A stretch of DNA of 64,000 nt from Crossiella sp. SN42 (GTDB lineage Bacteria > Actinomycetota > Actinomycetes > Mycobacteriales > Pseudonocardiaceae). The notes under the pieces are model-generated. The model did no database searches. It was not told where the DNA came from and worked only from the letters and a program-made list of their open reading frames with translations. A program made the position numbers and the translations under genes. The stretch is from contig NZ_JAMHIV010000001.1 of NCBI RefSeq assembly GCF_023897065.1, forward strand, positions 124,001 to 188,000, in the 5' to 3' direction. This document shows, in pieces, positions 26,028 through 34,623 of this stretch; positions within the stretch are counted from its first letter, which is position 1, and each line of letters begins with the position of its first letter.

Positions 26028-26879
26028 ATGGCGGCAAACCTCGACTACGCGTCCCCCGGCCCGTTCACCAGCCTGAACGGCCTGGATCCGCGCGTGCTGG
26101 AGTCCGCGGCCACTGATCCGGTGGACCTCTGCCGACCGGTCCGCAACCTGGTAATTCACCCCATGGACACACCGGAGTTGAACCTGCCAGCCGACCGCTT
26201 CGAGGACAACCAAATTCGGCCGGTGAATTCACTCCTCCAACGGCTGCTCGCACTCGATCCCGCGCCGCTGACCGTTCCGCGCGAACCCCGGAAACGCGTC
26301 ATCGGCAGCTGCCGGCACTTCGCGGTGCTGGGCTGTGCGCTGCTGCGTCACCGGGGGATCGCCGCCCGCGCCCGCTGTGGCTTCGCCACCTACTTCCAGC
26401 CGGGGAAGGCCGTCGACCACTGGATCACCGAGTACTGGGACAACACGCGCTGGGTCCGCGTGGACACCGAGCACCTCGGCGGGAACGCGCTGCCCCACCC
26501 GCACGACCTGCGCCCCGGGGACTTCCTCACCGGCGGCGAGGCGTGGCTGGCCCATCGGCGCGGCGAGATCGACGCGTCCCGATTCGGCGTGGACGGCACC
26601 GAGAACTGGGGACCTGCCGAGATCAGCGGCAACGCCGTGCGCGACCTCGCCGCGCTGAACAAGGTCGAGATGCTGCCCTGGGACGAGTGGGGCCGCATGA
26701 CCGAGGCCTACGCGGGCACGACCGGCCCGGACTACGACATCCTGCTCGACGAGCTGGCCAGGGTGTGCGCCGCCGACGATCCCTCGGCCCTGCGCGCGCT
26801 CTACGCGCACGAGGACCTGCGCGTGCCGGAGTCGATCAGCTCCGGACAGGGGCCGGAGGCTCTGGTTCCCTTGCCGTAG
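26028..26879 (+). CDS. Transglutaminase-like cysteine protein
   Basis: A cytoplasmic protein of 283 residues with the transglutaminase-like superfamily signature: Cys95 in VIGSCRHFAVLGCALLRHRG, His131 in DHWITEYWDNTRWVRVD and Asp146, spaced as in the papain-like triad. Bacterial members may be proteases, amidases or peptide-crosslinking enzymes; the reaction cannot be told here. It has no signal peptide. It may be leaderless. The 3' end overlaps, on the opposite strand, the end of a small hypothetical gene. Confidence 0.75.
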   Translation: MAANLDYASPGPFTSLNGLDPRVLESAATDPVDLCRPVRNLVIHPMDTPELNLPADRFEDNQIRPVNSLLQRLLALDPAPLTVPREPRKRVIGSCRHFAVLGCALLRHRGIAARARCGFATYFQPGKAVDHWITEYWDNTRWVRVDTEHLGGNALPHPHDLRPGDFLTGGEAWLAHRRGEIDASRFGVDGTENWGPAEISGNAVRDLAALNKVEMLPWDEWGRMTEAYAGTTGPDYDILLDELARVCAADDPSALRALYAHEDLRVPESISSGQGPEALVPLP

Positions 26880-27212
26880 CGGACGAGGGCGGCTGCGAGC
26901 CACTTCTCGCTCACCCCCGTGTCTGCCGCATCCGGTTGCGGCGTCCCGTTGATGGTGGCCATCAGCGACAGGTACCCGGCGAGCAGACCGGTGAAGCCGG
27001 CGACGGCCTGCGCGGCGTGCCGGTGGGCGGCGCTGGTGGGATCGGGGTTGGTCATCGAGTGCCGCAACTGGGCGAGGTCGTGCTCGTTCAGGGCCGCGCC
27101 CGGTGGCGTCGGCGGTGAACTCGGCGATCGAGGCGAGCAGCCGCCCGGCGATCTTCCGCGCCCGGTCGGCGTCCGTCCAGTCCTCGAACCACTCCGGCCA
27201 CTCGTGCGTCAT
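26801..27212 (-). CDS. Hypothetical protein, interrupted by an apparent single-base frameshift
   Basis: From ATG 27212 a frame reads MTHEWPEWFEDWTDADRARK and RLLASIAEFTADATG. At a CCC run (27099-27101, plus strand) the sensible text moves to another frame: AALNEHDLAQLRHSMTNPDP and QAVAGFTGLLAGYLSLMATI, to a stop at 26801. Removing one base from the run gives a single protein of about 137 residues. It is helical, with no recognised family. The break may be a sequence error. The last 79 bases overlap the convergent transglutaminase-like gene. Confidence 0.5.
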
Positions 27213-27349
27213 GAACCCCCCTCGTGAAGCCCCTCCGGGGAGGCTAGCGGGCAGCCCCGACAACGCCGCCTGGCTCCGGCCCGCTGCTGTCACAACCGCA
27301 GCCGCCGTCTTGTCCTGCTTAGTGGACAGTCCCAGCAACGGAGGACCGC

Positions 27350-27526
27350 ATGAGCGCTGAGCACGCACCCGGGTCAGGGCAGCTGCCCCTGGAGCCCGGG
27401 GGCAATGTGTTCGCCCCGCCAGGAAGCTCGGTCCTGACCGTGGTCGGCGCTGCTCGGGCCAGGAACGGTTCGCGGGCGGCGGGGGTGCGTTCGTCGGCCG
27501 AAGTGGCCGCGCGCCCCTACGGGTAG
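27350..27526 (+). CDS. Possible small protein of 58 residues
   Basis: ATG 27350 has a good GGAGGA ribosome-binding site five bases upstream, and the frame runs to a TAG at 27524, convergent with and slightly overlapping the deaminase gene. The product begins MSAEHAPGSGQLPLEPGG, is rich in Gly, Ala and Pro, and contains VLTVVGAARARNG. No family is recognised. It could be a real small gene or a chance frame. Confidence 0.35.
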   Translation: MSAEHAPGSGQLPLEPGGNVFAPPGSSVLTVVGAARARNGSRAAGVRSSAEVAARPYG

Positions 27527-27933
27527 TAGCCCTCGACCGGGATCTTCGCCTTCTCGTACAGGTGCGGGCCGTCGGTCGGCACCTCGGGGAAGCCGCCGGT
27601 GGTCTTCAGTCCGTTGAGCTGGTCGGTCGACAGGGCAAACACAACGCGACCGAGACCGGACCTGGCCAGTGCGCCCGCGCACATTCCGCAGGGTTCGCAG
27701 CTGGTGTACATCGTGGTGCCGGCGGCCGTGGTGGCGTCCAGGGAGTGGGCGGCCCAGCGGGCCAGTTTCAGCTCGGGGTGTGCGGTGATGTCGCGGTCGG
27801 TGAGGCTGGAGTTGCGCTCTTCGGCCAGCACCGAGCCATCCGGGCCGACGAGTAGCGAGCCGAACGGCGGGTTCCCGCCCGCCCGCGCCTCGGCGGCCAG
27901 CTCGATCGCCCGCAGCAGGTGTTCCTGGCTCAT
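27517..27933 (-). CDS. Nucleoside/base deaminase of the cytidine deaminase fold
   Basis: A 138-residue zinc hydrolase. The zinc and proton-shuttle motif is AHPELKLA (HxE) and the second motif is SCEPCGMCAGAL (PCxxC), as in TadA and guanine deaminases. The HPE variant and the C-terminal segment GLKTTGGFPEVPTDGPHLYE resemble stand-alone guanine- or nucleoside-deaminase-like proteins rather than tRNA adenosine deaminase. Its ATG overlaps the stop of the upstream luciferase-like oxidoreductase gene, so the two are co-translated. Confidence 0.88.
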   Translation of the reverse strand: MSQEHLLRAIELAAEARAGGNPPFGSLLVGPDGSVLAEERNSSLTDRDITAHPELKLARWAAHSLDATTAAGTTMYTSCEPCGMCAGALARSGLGRVVFALSTDQLNGLKTTGGFPEVPTDGPHLYEKAKIPVEGYYP

Positions 27934-28772
27934 GGGAAGTCCTTTCGCAGCAACTCTTTCCGTACGGTGGCCAGGGCGTGCCAGGCGACCTCCGGGTGGT
28001 GGGTCTCCGCCGGGTCGCCGAGGAACGGGTCCAGCACCACGGCCCGTGCTCCGTCGGCGCGAAGCCGGTGCAGGTCCTCGACGACCTGCTCGATCGTGCC
28101 CTCGCCCAGGCGTCGGTCCGGGACGGGCTCCTCGGTCAGGCGGAGCAGGATGCGGGGTGTCAAGCCGGGCAGTGGGCGCTGTTCCTCGGCGGTCAGGTTC
28201 TTCAGGCGGGTCAACGACTCCCGCCAGCCGTCGGGTGTCTGGCGCAGGGGGTGCCAGGCGTCGCCGAGCCGGATCGCGCGCCGGAGTGCGCCGTCGCTCT
28301 GGCCGCCCACCCAGATCGGGATGGCGCCCGCGCGGTAGCCCTCGTCCTGCCAGGCCGCGCGGACTGTGGTGATCAGCTCGTCGGTCAGCTTTCCCCTGCG
28401 GTGGAACGGAACTCCGAGCGCCTCGAACTCCTGCCGCGCCCAGCCGACCCCGACCCCGAGCACGAGGCGGCCGCCGCTGAGCTCGCTCAGGTTCGCCGCC
28501 ATCCGCGCGACCAGCAGCGGATGGCGGTACGGCGCGATCAGCACGGTGGTGCCCAGGGTGATCCGCTCGGTGACCCCGGCGAGCCAGGACAGGGTGGTGA
28601 ACGGTTCGTAGAACGGCGCGGGGTACTGCTCGGCGACATCGGGCGTCACCGACACGTGGTCGGAGACCATGAGCAGGTCGAAACCCAGGCCCTCCACCGT
28701 CCGCGCCCAGTCTCGCAGCACCGCCGGGGTGGTGCCGGGGCCGAAGTTGGGGACGTTCACACCGAGCAACAT
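27930..28772 (-). CDS. LLM-class F420-dependent oxidoreductase
   Basis: A luciferase-like monooxygenase-fold protein of about 280 residues. The start MLLGVNVPNFGPG at ATG 28772 is typical of the family and is chosen over a much longer upstream frame. Family features are GLGFDLLMVSDHV, TLGTTVLIAPYRHPLLVAR, SGGRLVLGVGVGWARQEFEALGV and GAIPIWVGGQSDGALRRAIRLGDAWHP (each a standard block of the F420/FMN binding barrel; shown here in part). F420 is the expected cofactor in actinomycetes. The gene is divergent from an Lrp/AsnC regulator, which probably controls it, and is coupled to the deaminase gene. Confidence 0.88.
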   Translation of the reverse strand: MLLGVNVPNFGPGTTPAVLRDWARTVEGLGFDLLMVSDHVSVTPDVAEQYPAPFYEPFTTLSWLAGVTERITLGTTVLIAPYRHPLLVARMAANLSELSGGRLVLGVGVGWARQEFEALGVPFHRRGKLTDELITTVRAAWQDEGYRAGAIPIWVGGQSDGALRRAIRLGDAWHPLRQTPDGWRESLTRLKNLTAEEQRPLPGLTPRILLRLTEEPVPDRRLGEGTIEQVVEDLHRLRADGARAVVLDPFLGDPAETHHPEVAWHALATVRKELLRKDFP

Positions 28773-28779
28773 GTGATCA

Positions 28780-28807
28780 AGGCTATGCCGATCAGCCGAT
28801 CGTACAA
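28780..28807 (-). promoter_or_regulatory. Leaderless promoter with overlapping palindrome, oxidoreductase gene
   Basis: The minus strand has TTGTAC (28802-28807) and TAGCCT (28780-28785) spaced by 16 bases, and the -10 element ends seven bases before ATG 28772, which would give a leaderless mRNA. Between the elements lies CGATC-AGCC-GATCG (28789-28802), an inverted repeat that could be an operator for the divergent Lrp/AsnC regulator. Confidence 0.5.
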
Positions 28808-28866
28808 AAGAGACTGTCCACGGCGTTTGGCCGTGCTCGCCGTGGATCTCACGGTAGTTTCGGGCC

Positions 28867-29322
28867 ATGGCCGAGACCATGGACCTCACCGACTGGATGA
28901 TCGTCGCGGAGCTGCAGCGGGACGGCCGCCTCGCGCTCACCGAGCTCGGCCGCCGGGTCAACCTCAGCGCCTCGGCCACCACCGAACGGGTCAAGCGGCT
29001 GGAGCACGCCGGGGTCATCACCGGCTACCGCGCCGTCGTTGACCTGGACAAGGTGGGCTACCCCGTGCTGGCCGTGGTGCGCCTGAAGTACCCCGGCCAC
29101 CAGCACCAGCCGCTGCACCGGCTGCTCGCCGAGCGCGCCGAGATCCTGGAGTGCCTGCGCATCACCGGCGAGGACTGCTACACCCTCAAGGTCGCGGCCA
29201 CCTCGATGCCGCACCTGGAGCAGGTGGTCAACGAGCTGACCGCGTTCGGCAGCACCACGACCAACATCGTCTACAGCCAGCCGCTGCCCTACCGCGGCAT
29301 CGGCCGGACGCCCGCTCCCTGA
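28867..29322 (+). CDS. Lrp/AsnC-family transcriptional regulator
   Basis: 151 residues. The N-terminal helix-turn-helix (LDWMIVAELQRDGRLALTEL-type opening, then RRVNLSASATTERVKRLEHA) is followed by the family linker GVITGYRAVVDLDKVGY and a C-terminal RAM domain that senses amino acids (RITGEDCYTLKVAATSMPHL). It binds DNA as a multimer of dimers. It is divergent from the oxidoreductase-deaminase pair and probably regulates that pair and itself. Confidence 0.93.
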   Translation: MAETMDLTDWMIVAELQRDGRLALTELGRRVNLSASATTERVKRLEHAGVITGYRAVVDLDKVGYPVLAVVRLKYPGHQHQPLHRLLAERAEILECLRITGEDCYTLKVAATSMPHLEQVVNELTAFGSTTTNIVYSQPLPYRGIGRTPAP

Positions 29323-29476
29323 CCGACTGAGCGGTTCCACCTCGGGGACTACTGGGTGGTCTACGGGTGCCCACCACAATTGCCCGGCCGTGCGCCCCGC
29401 CGGAGAGTTCCCGGCGGGCCGGCACGCGTCGGCGGGCGGCCCACTCCACCAGTTCCCCCCTGTATCGGAGCTGCTC

Positions 29477-30640
29477 ATGTCCAAGAACAAACGCGTCCTC
29501 GGCGTGCTCGTCGCCGGGTTCGCCGTGATGGCCGGTGTCGCGGCGCCGGGCCCTGCCGCCGCCTCCGCCGAGACCGGGTACCTCGTGCTGTTGCGCGACG
29601 GTCAGGCGGAGGCGGCGACGGTCGCCGCGGCCGGGCTGGCCCAGCGGTACGGCCTCGCGGTCGGGCACACCTATGACACCGCGGTGCGCGGGTTCGCCGC
29701 GCGGATGTCGCCGCAGCGGGCCAGGGCGCTGGCCGGTGACCCGGCGGTGGCGCTGGTCGAGCCGGACGGGATCGCCCGCGGGCAGGAGACCCAGCTGAAC
29801 CCGACCTGGGGGCTGGACCGGGTGGACCAGCGGGACCTGCCGCTGGACCGCAAGTACAGCTACCGCGGCAAGGGCGAGGGGGTCACCGTCTACGTGGTGG
29901 ACTCCGGGGTGGACTACTGGCAGTCCGACTTCGGCGGGCGGGCTTCCAGCGGTTACGACTTCATCGACAACGACGCCGACGCCGCCGACTGCGCCGGGCA
30001 CGGCACGCACGTGGCAGGCACCGTGGGCAGCAACACCTACGGCGTGGCCAAGGGCGCCAAGGTGGTCTCGGTGCGGGTGCTGGGCTGCAACAACAGCGGG
30101 CCGTGGTCGGGCATCATCAAGGGCATCGACTGGGTGGCCAAGAACGCCCGCAAGCCCGCGGTGATCACGCTCAGCCTCGGCGGCGGTGTGACCTCCACAG
30201 TGGACCAGGCGGTGCAGGGCGCGATCCGGGCCGGGGTGACCGCGACGGTGGCCGCGGGCAACGGCGGGCAGGACGCGTGCGGCGTCTCACCGGCCAGGGT
30301 GCCCGAGGCGATCACCGTGGCGGCCAGCGACAGCCAGGACCGGCGGTCGATCTTCGGCGGGAGCCAGTCCTCGAACTTCGGGCGCTGCACGGACCTCTTC
30401 GCGCCGGGCAGCAACATCACCTCGCTGCGCAACGGCGGCGGCACCCAGCAGATGAACGGCACCTCGATGGCCACCCCGCACGTGGCCGGCGCGGCGGCGC
30501 TGTACCTGGGCGGCAATCCCGGTGCCAGCCCGAGCCAGGTCACCTCGGCGGTGACCGGCGGCGCGACCGCGGGCAAGATCACCGACGGTCGTGGCTCGCC
30601 CAACAAGCTGCTGCACACCGCGTCCCTGTCCGCGCGCTGA
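29477..30640 (+). CDS. Secreted subtilisin-family serine protease (S8, proteinase K-like)
   Basis: A 387-residue preproprotein. Signal peptide MSKNKRVLGVLVAGFAVMAG plus an Ala-rich cleavage region; an I9-type inhibitory propeptide (residues about 34-100); then the catalytic domain beginning NPTWGLDRVDQ, the usual mature start. The triad is Asp142 (VVDSGVD), His175 (GHGTHVAGT) and Ser330 (NGTSMATPHVAG). Four cysteines suggest disulfides as in proteinase K relatives. ATG 29477 is chosen because it starts the signal peptide and follows GGAG; an in-frame ATG 87 bases upstream lacks this. It is the first of three consecutive protease genes transcribed the same way. Confidence 0.95.
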   Translation: MSKNKRVLGVLVAGFAVMAGVAAPGPAAASAETGYLVLLRDGQAEAATVAAAGLAQRYGLAVGHTYDTAVRGFAARMSPQRARALAGDPAVALVEPDGIARGQETQLNPTWGLDRVDQRDLPLDRKYSYRGKGEGVTVYVVDSGVDYWQSDFGGRASSGYDFIDNDADAADCAGHGTHVAGTVGSNTYGVAKGAKVVSVRVLGCNNSGPWSGIIKGIDWVAKNARKPAVITLSLGGGVTSTVDQAVQGAIRAGVTATVAAGNGGQDACGVSPARVPEAITVAASDSQDRRSIFGGSQSSNFGRCTDLFAPGSNITSLRNGGGTQQMNGTSMATPHVAGAAALYLGGNPGASPSQVTSAVTGGATAGKITDGRGSPNKLLHTASLSAR

Positions 30641-30665
30641 ACCGCTTCCCGGAAGGACGAACACC

Positions 30666-32120
30666 ATGACCAGACCCAGAACAAGGCTGCTCGGCATCGC
30701 CGCGGTGCTGCTGGCGCTGCCGCTGAGCGTGGGCTCCGCGCTCGCCGCGCCGGGCGGGACCCTGCCCGGCGCGGCCCCCACCGACCTGGCCCGGGTGCCC
30801 GATGGCGCGCAGGGGCAGAGCATCGGCGGTGAACCGGCCTCGGTGCGCGAGTACCCATACCTGATCGCCGCGCTGCGCGAGGGCGGCAGCAGGCCGCGCG
30901 GGCAGAGCTGCACCGGCTCGGTGATCGCACCGCGCAAGGTCCTCGTGGCCGCGCACTGCAAGGAGCTCCAGGGCCGCAAGACCGTGCTCTACGGCCTGGA
31001 CGACGTGGCCAAGCCCGGCGGCACCCAGCTCAACGTGGTGGACTACAAAACTCACCCCAGCTACCGCCACTTCGCCAGCGGCTACGACGTCGCGGTGATC
31101 ACCACCGACGCCGACATCCCGGTGCCCGCCGGTGGTTACGCCACGATCGCCAGTTCCGCCGACACCGGGCTGGAGAAGCCGGGCCGGACCGTGTTCAGCC
31201 TCGGCTACGGCAAGAAGAGCCACAGCGACAGCCCGCCGGATGCCAGTCTGCACAAGCTGACCCTGCCGATCGTGGAACCGCGGCAGTGCACCGGGGTCGA
31301 GCAGGGCGCGGATCCGAAGACGATGATCTGCGCCGGTTACGCCGACGGCCGCAAGACCATCCTGCCCGGGGACAGCGGCGGTCCGCTGGTCGCCGACGGC
31401 AAGGTGATCGGGCTGGCGTCCTGGAGCCGCAGCGACTTCCGCTGGTACAGCATCTACGCCCGGCTCAACAACGAGATGGGCGACTGGGTCCGGGAGCAGA
31501 TCGGGGACCCGCCGCCCACCGGCGCGTTCACCCTGTCCGCGGTGCCCGCCGCGGCGAAGGTCGAGCCCGGCAAGCACGTCTCGGTGAGCGTGACCAGCAA
31601 GGCGGGCAACGGCGGGGCGGAACAGGTCGCGCTCAGCGCCACCGGTCTGCCCGAGGGCGCCACGGCGACCTTCCAGCCCTCGACCATCACCAGCGGCGAG
31701 ACCGCAAAGCTCACCATCGAGACCGCGCCGGGCACGGCGGAGCGGGAGTACCGGATCACCTTGTCCGGCAAGGGAAAGACCGACACCGTGAGCACGGCGC
31801 TGACCCTCACCGTCGGCAAGGGCGGGCAGCCCGGCGACCTCGCGGTGGCGGTGAACCCCGGCTCCGGCTCCGGCAGGCCCAGCACGCTGCTCGCCGCCAC
31901 CGTCACCGTGACCGGCGGCACCGGCACGATCACCTTGTCCGCCAGCGGAACCGGTCTGATCATCCAGCCGATGTTCAACCCGCGGACGGTCAACGCGGGC
32001 GGCAGCTCCACCATGCAGGTGTTCGCGCCGCACCAGCCCGGCAGCTACCCGGTCACCGTGACCGCGACCGACAGCGCGGGCAAGAAGGCCAGTGCCGTCT
32101 ACACCCTGACCGTCCAGTGA
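30666..32120 (+). CDS. Secreted trypsin-like serine protease (S1) with C-terminal Ig-like domains
   Basis: 484 residues. A Sec signal (RPRTRLLGIAAVLLALPLSV), short propeptide, then a chymotrypsin-fold domain with His97 (VLVAAHCKE), Asp141 (GYDVAVI) and Ser237 (LPGDSGGPLVADG). IGGEPASVREYPYLIAAL is the likely mature start. Two beta-sandwich domains follow, from about residue 284 (GAFTLSAVPAAAKVEPGKHV) and from about residue 393, probably for substrate or cell-surface binding. ATG 30666 follows GGAAGGA. The gap of 25 bases to the preceding subtilisin gene suggests one transcript. Confidence 0.93.
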   Translation: MTRPRTRLLGIAAVLLALPLSVGSALAAPGGTLPGAAPTDLARVPDGAQGQSIGGEPASVREYPYLIAALREGGSRPRGQSCTGSVIAPRKVLVAAHCKELQGRKTVLYGLDDVAKPGGTQLNVVDYKTHPSYRHFASGYDVAVITTDADIPVPAGGYATIASSADTGLEKPGRTVFSLGYGKKSHSDSPPDASLHKLTLPIVEPRQCTGVEQGADPKTMICAGYADGRKTILPGDSGGPLVADGKVIGLASWSRSDFRWYSIYARLNNEMGDWVREQIGDPPPTGAFTLSAVPAAAKVEPGKHVSVSVTSKAGNGGAEQVALSATGLPEGATATFQPSTITSGETAKLTIETAPGTAEREYRITLSGKGKTDTVSTALTLTVGKGGQPGDLAVAVNPGSGSGRPSTLLAATVTVTGGTGTITLSASGTGLIIQPMFNPRTVNAGGSSTMQVFAPHQPGSYPVTVTATDSAGKKASAVYTLTVQ

Positions 32121-32143
32121 CCCGCGGAACGAGGCGGATTCCC

Positions 32144-33685
32144 ATGCACACCAAGGCAAAAGCCCTGCTCGCGCTCGGGCTGCTGGCCCCGGCGCTCACC
32201 CTCGGCGCCACCGCGGCGCAGGCCGCGCCCGCGGAGGGCACCGTGGTCCAGGCCCGGCAGCACTACGGCGACCAGTACATCGTCGTGCTGCGCGACGATG
32301 TGGCCACCGGTCAGGCCACCTCCGCCGCGCTGGCCCAGCGCTACGGCGGCGAACTGCGCTCCACCTACACCCACACCCTCCGCGGTTTCTCGGTGCGGAG
32401 CATGACCGAGCAGCAGGCCCGCAGACTGGCCGCCGACCCCGCGGTGAAGTCGGTGCACCAGGACGGCACCGCCCGCGGCGCGGACACCCAGCCCAACCCC
32501 ACCTGGGGCCTGGACCGGGTCGACCAGAAGAACCTGCCGCTGGACCGCGCCTACACCTACCCGAACACCGGCGAAGGGGTCACCGCCTACGACATCGACA
32601 GCGGCATCGACCCCGGCAACCCGGAGTACGAGGGCAGGGCCAGCCTCGGCAAGGACTTCTTCGGCGGCAACGGCTACGACTGCCACGGGCACGGCAGCCA
32701 CACCGCGGGCACCATGGGCAGCAAGACCTACGGCGTGGCCAAGAAGATCAAGATCGTCGGCCTGAAGGTGCTCGGCTGCGACAACACCGGGCCGGACTCC
32801 GGCATCATCGACGCCGTGGAATGGGTCACCGCCAACGCGCGCAAGCCCGCGGTGGCCAACATGAGCCTCACCATGGACGCCCCGGGGGTCGGCGACGACG
32901 CGGTGAAGGCCTCGGTGGCCTCGGGCGTGGTCTACACCGTGGCCGCGGGCAACAACTCCCGCGACGCCTGCGGCACCAGCCCGGCCCGGGTGCCGGAGGT
33001 GATCACGGTGGGCGGCACCAACAACATGGACAACCGGTACATGGGTTCCAACATCGGCACCTGCGTGGACATCTTCGCCCCCGGGGAGAACGTCACCTCG
33101 ATCAGCAAGGGCAACAGCGGTGGCGGCAGCACGAACATGACCGGCACCTCGATGGCGGCCCCGCACGTGGGCGGCGCGGCGGCGCTGTACCTGGCCGCCA
33201 ACCCCGGCGCGAGCCCGCAGCAGGTCCGCGACGCCCTGGTCAACGGCGCCACCGACGGCGTCATCCGCAACGTGGGCAGCGGCTCGCCGAACAAGCTGCT
33301 CAACGTCTCGGCGATCAGCGGCGGGCCGGGGCCGAAGTGCGGGATTCGCACCAACACCACACCGGTGCCCATCCCGGACGCCGGTGACGCGGTGACCAGC
33401 TCGGTCACCCAGGAAGGCTGCCCCGGCACGGCATCGGCGACGCTGCCGGTCAAGGTGGACATCAGCCACGCCTACTCCGCGGACCTGGTGCTCGACCTGA
33501 TCGGCCCCAGCGGGAAGTCCTTCCGGCTCAAGGACTCCGGCGGGATCGGTTCCGCGGGTGGGGTGCACCAGACCTTCACCGTGGACGCCTCCTCGGAGAA
33601 CGCCAACGGCACGTGGAAGCTGAGCGCCAGGGACGTGTACCGCTTCGACGCGGGCACGATCGAGGGCTTCGCCATCACGTTCTGA
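32144..33685 (+). CDS. Secreted subtilisin-family protease with C-terminal P-domain
   Basis: 513 residues. Signal peptide (HTKAKALLALGLLAPALTLG), I9 propeptide, then an S8 domain sharing NPTWGLDRVDQ and NLPLDRAYTYP with the first subtilisin of this locus. Triad: Asp152 (DIDSGID), His183 (GHGSHTAGT) and Ser near 343 (TGTSMAAPHVGG). After a short linker (GGPGPKCG) comes a beta-jelly-roll P-domain (IPDAGDAVTSSVTQEGC, ending RFDAGTIEGFAITF), as in kexin-type and many actinomycete exoproteases. The two subtilisins look like paralogues that flank the trypsin-like gene. ATG 32144 is 23 bases after the previous stop; a longer upstream frame overlaps the S1 gene and is a shadow. Confidence 0.94.
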   Translation: MHTKAKALLALGLLAPALTLGATAAQAAPAEGTVVQARQHYGDQYIVVLRDDVATGQATSAALAQRYGGELRSTYTHTLRGFSVRSMTEQQARRLAADPAVKSVHQDGTARGADTQPNPTWGLDRVDQKNLPLDRAYTYPNTGEGVTAYDIDSGIDPGNPEYEGRASLGKDFFGGNGYDCHGHGSHTAGTMGSKTYGVAKKIKIVGLKVLGCDNTGPDSGIIDAVEWVTANARKPAVANMSLTMDAPGVGDDAVKASVASGVVYTVAAGNNSRDACGTSPARVPEVITVGGTNNMDNRYMGSNIGTCVDIFAPGENVTSISKGNSGGGSTNMTGTSMAAPHVGGAAALYLAANPGASPQQVRDALVNGATDGVIRNVGSGSPNKLLNVSAISGGPGPKCGIRTNTTPVPIPDAGDAVTSSVTQEGCPGTASATLPVKVDISHAYSADLVLDLIGPSGKSFRLKDSGGIGSAGGVHQTFTVDASSENANGTWKLSARDVYRFDAGTIEGFAITF

Positions 33686-33704
33686 CCGGGTCTCCGAGGC
33701 ACCT

Positions 33705-33746
33705 GCCCGGTGGGCCGCCGCAAGCAGGGACGGCGGCCCACCGGGC
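33705..33746. terminator. Hairpin terminator after the protease genes
   Basis: A perfect 16-bp inverted repeat (33705-33720 and 33731-33746) with a 10-base loop begins 20 bases after the stop of the third protease gene and ends before the next start. Confidence 0.75.
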
Positions 33747-33776
33747 GAATCCCCCACTCCCAGAACAGGAACACGC

Positions 33777-34619
33777 ATGCGCGCCAGCACGACCAGCGGA
33801 CTCCGGGCGACCATCGCCCTCCTCCTCGCCGCCGGGCTGCTCGCCCCGGCCGCGGCCGCCGCAGACGCCGCCCCGGCTCGCGTCTTCGAGCAGCCAGGAC
33901 CGCACCAGGTCACCGTGGTCAAGGGCGGCCCCGACCACACCCTCTACCACCCCGCGGGCCTGGCCGGGATCAGCACACCGCTGCCGGTGCTGGTGTGGGG
34001 CAACGGAACCGGCGTGAACACCGAACCGTACGACCTCATGCTGCGCCACATCGCCTCCTGGGGCGTGGTGATCGCGGCGGCCAACACCACGCAGTCCGGC
34101 AGCGGCCAGGAGATGCTGGCCGGCGCCCGGTTCCTGATCGCGGAGGACCAGCGCCCGGGCAGCGCGTTCCACGGCAAGATCGACGAGACCAGGATCGCCG
34201 CCGCCAGCCACTCCCAGGGCGGCGGTGGCGCGATCGCCGCGGGCGCGGACCCGCTGATCAACACCACCGTGCCGATCCAGCCGGGACCGCAGGGCAGGGT
34301 CGGCGCGCTGCACGGCCCGGCCTTCTTCGTCGCCGGGCAGGTCGACCTGATCGTGCCCTCGCTGTTCGTCAGGGCCCGGTACGGCGGGGCCGGTCAGGTG
34401 CCCGCGGTGCTGGGCGAGGTGCGTGGCGGCGGCCACTTCCTGCTCGGCGAGACCCGGACCAGGGTGCTGGGCGCGGTCACCGCGTGGCTGCGGTACTGGC
34501 TGGCCGGTGACCAGCGGGCGAAGTCGGTGTTCTTCGGCCAGGAGTCCTCCTGCGAACTGTGCGGGGACGAGGCGTGGTCCGCGCACGCGCGCAACGACAA
34601 GGCCAAGCAGATCAGCTGA
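33777..34619 (+). CDS. Secreted alpha/beta hydrolase (poly-ester/PAF-acetylhydrolase-like)
   Basis: 280 residues with a clear signal peptide (LRATIALLLAAGLLAPAAAA). The alpha/beta-hydrolase fold is shown by LPVLVWGNGTG, WGVVIAAANTT and the nucleophile elbow ASHSQGGGG (Ser146). The acid is probably in AGQVDLIVPS and the His in RGGGHFLLG. A C-terminal ESSCELCGDEAW may form a disulfide. Relatives include bacterial cutinase-like polyesterases and PAF-acetylhydrolase-like enzymes, so the substrate may be an ester polymer or lipid. It is preceded by a terminator and therefore probably has its own promoter. Confidence 0.8.
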   Translation: MRASTTSGLRATIALLLAAGLLAPAAAAADAAPARVFEQPGPHQVTVVKGGPDHTLYHPAGLAGISTPLPVLVWGNGTGVNTEPYDLMLRHIASWGVVIAAANTTQSGSGQEMLAGARFLIAEDQRPGSAFHGKIDETRIAAASHSQGGGGAIAAGADPLINTTVPIQPGPQGRVGALHGPAFFVAGQVDLIVPSLFVRARYGGAGQVPAVLGEVRGGGHFLLGETRTRVLGAVTAWLRYWLAGDQRAKSVFFGQESSCELCGDEAWSAHARNDKAKQIS

Positions 34620-34623
34620 GGGC

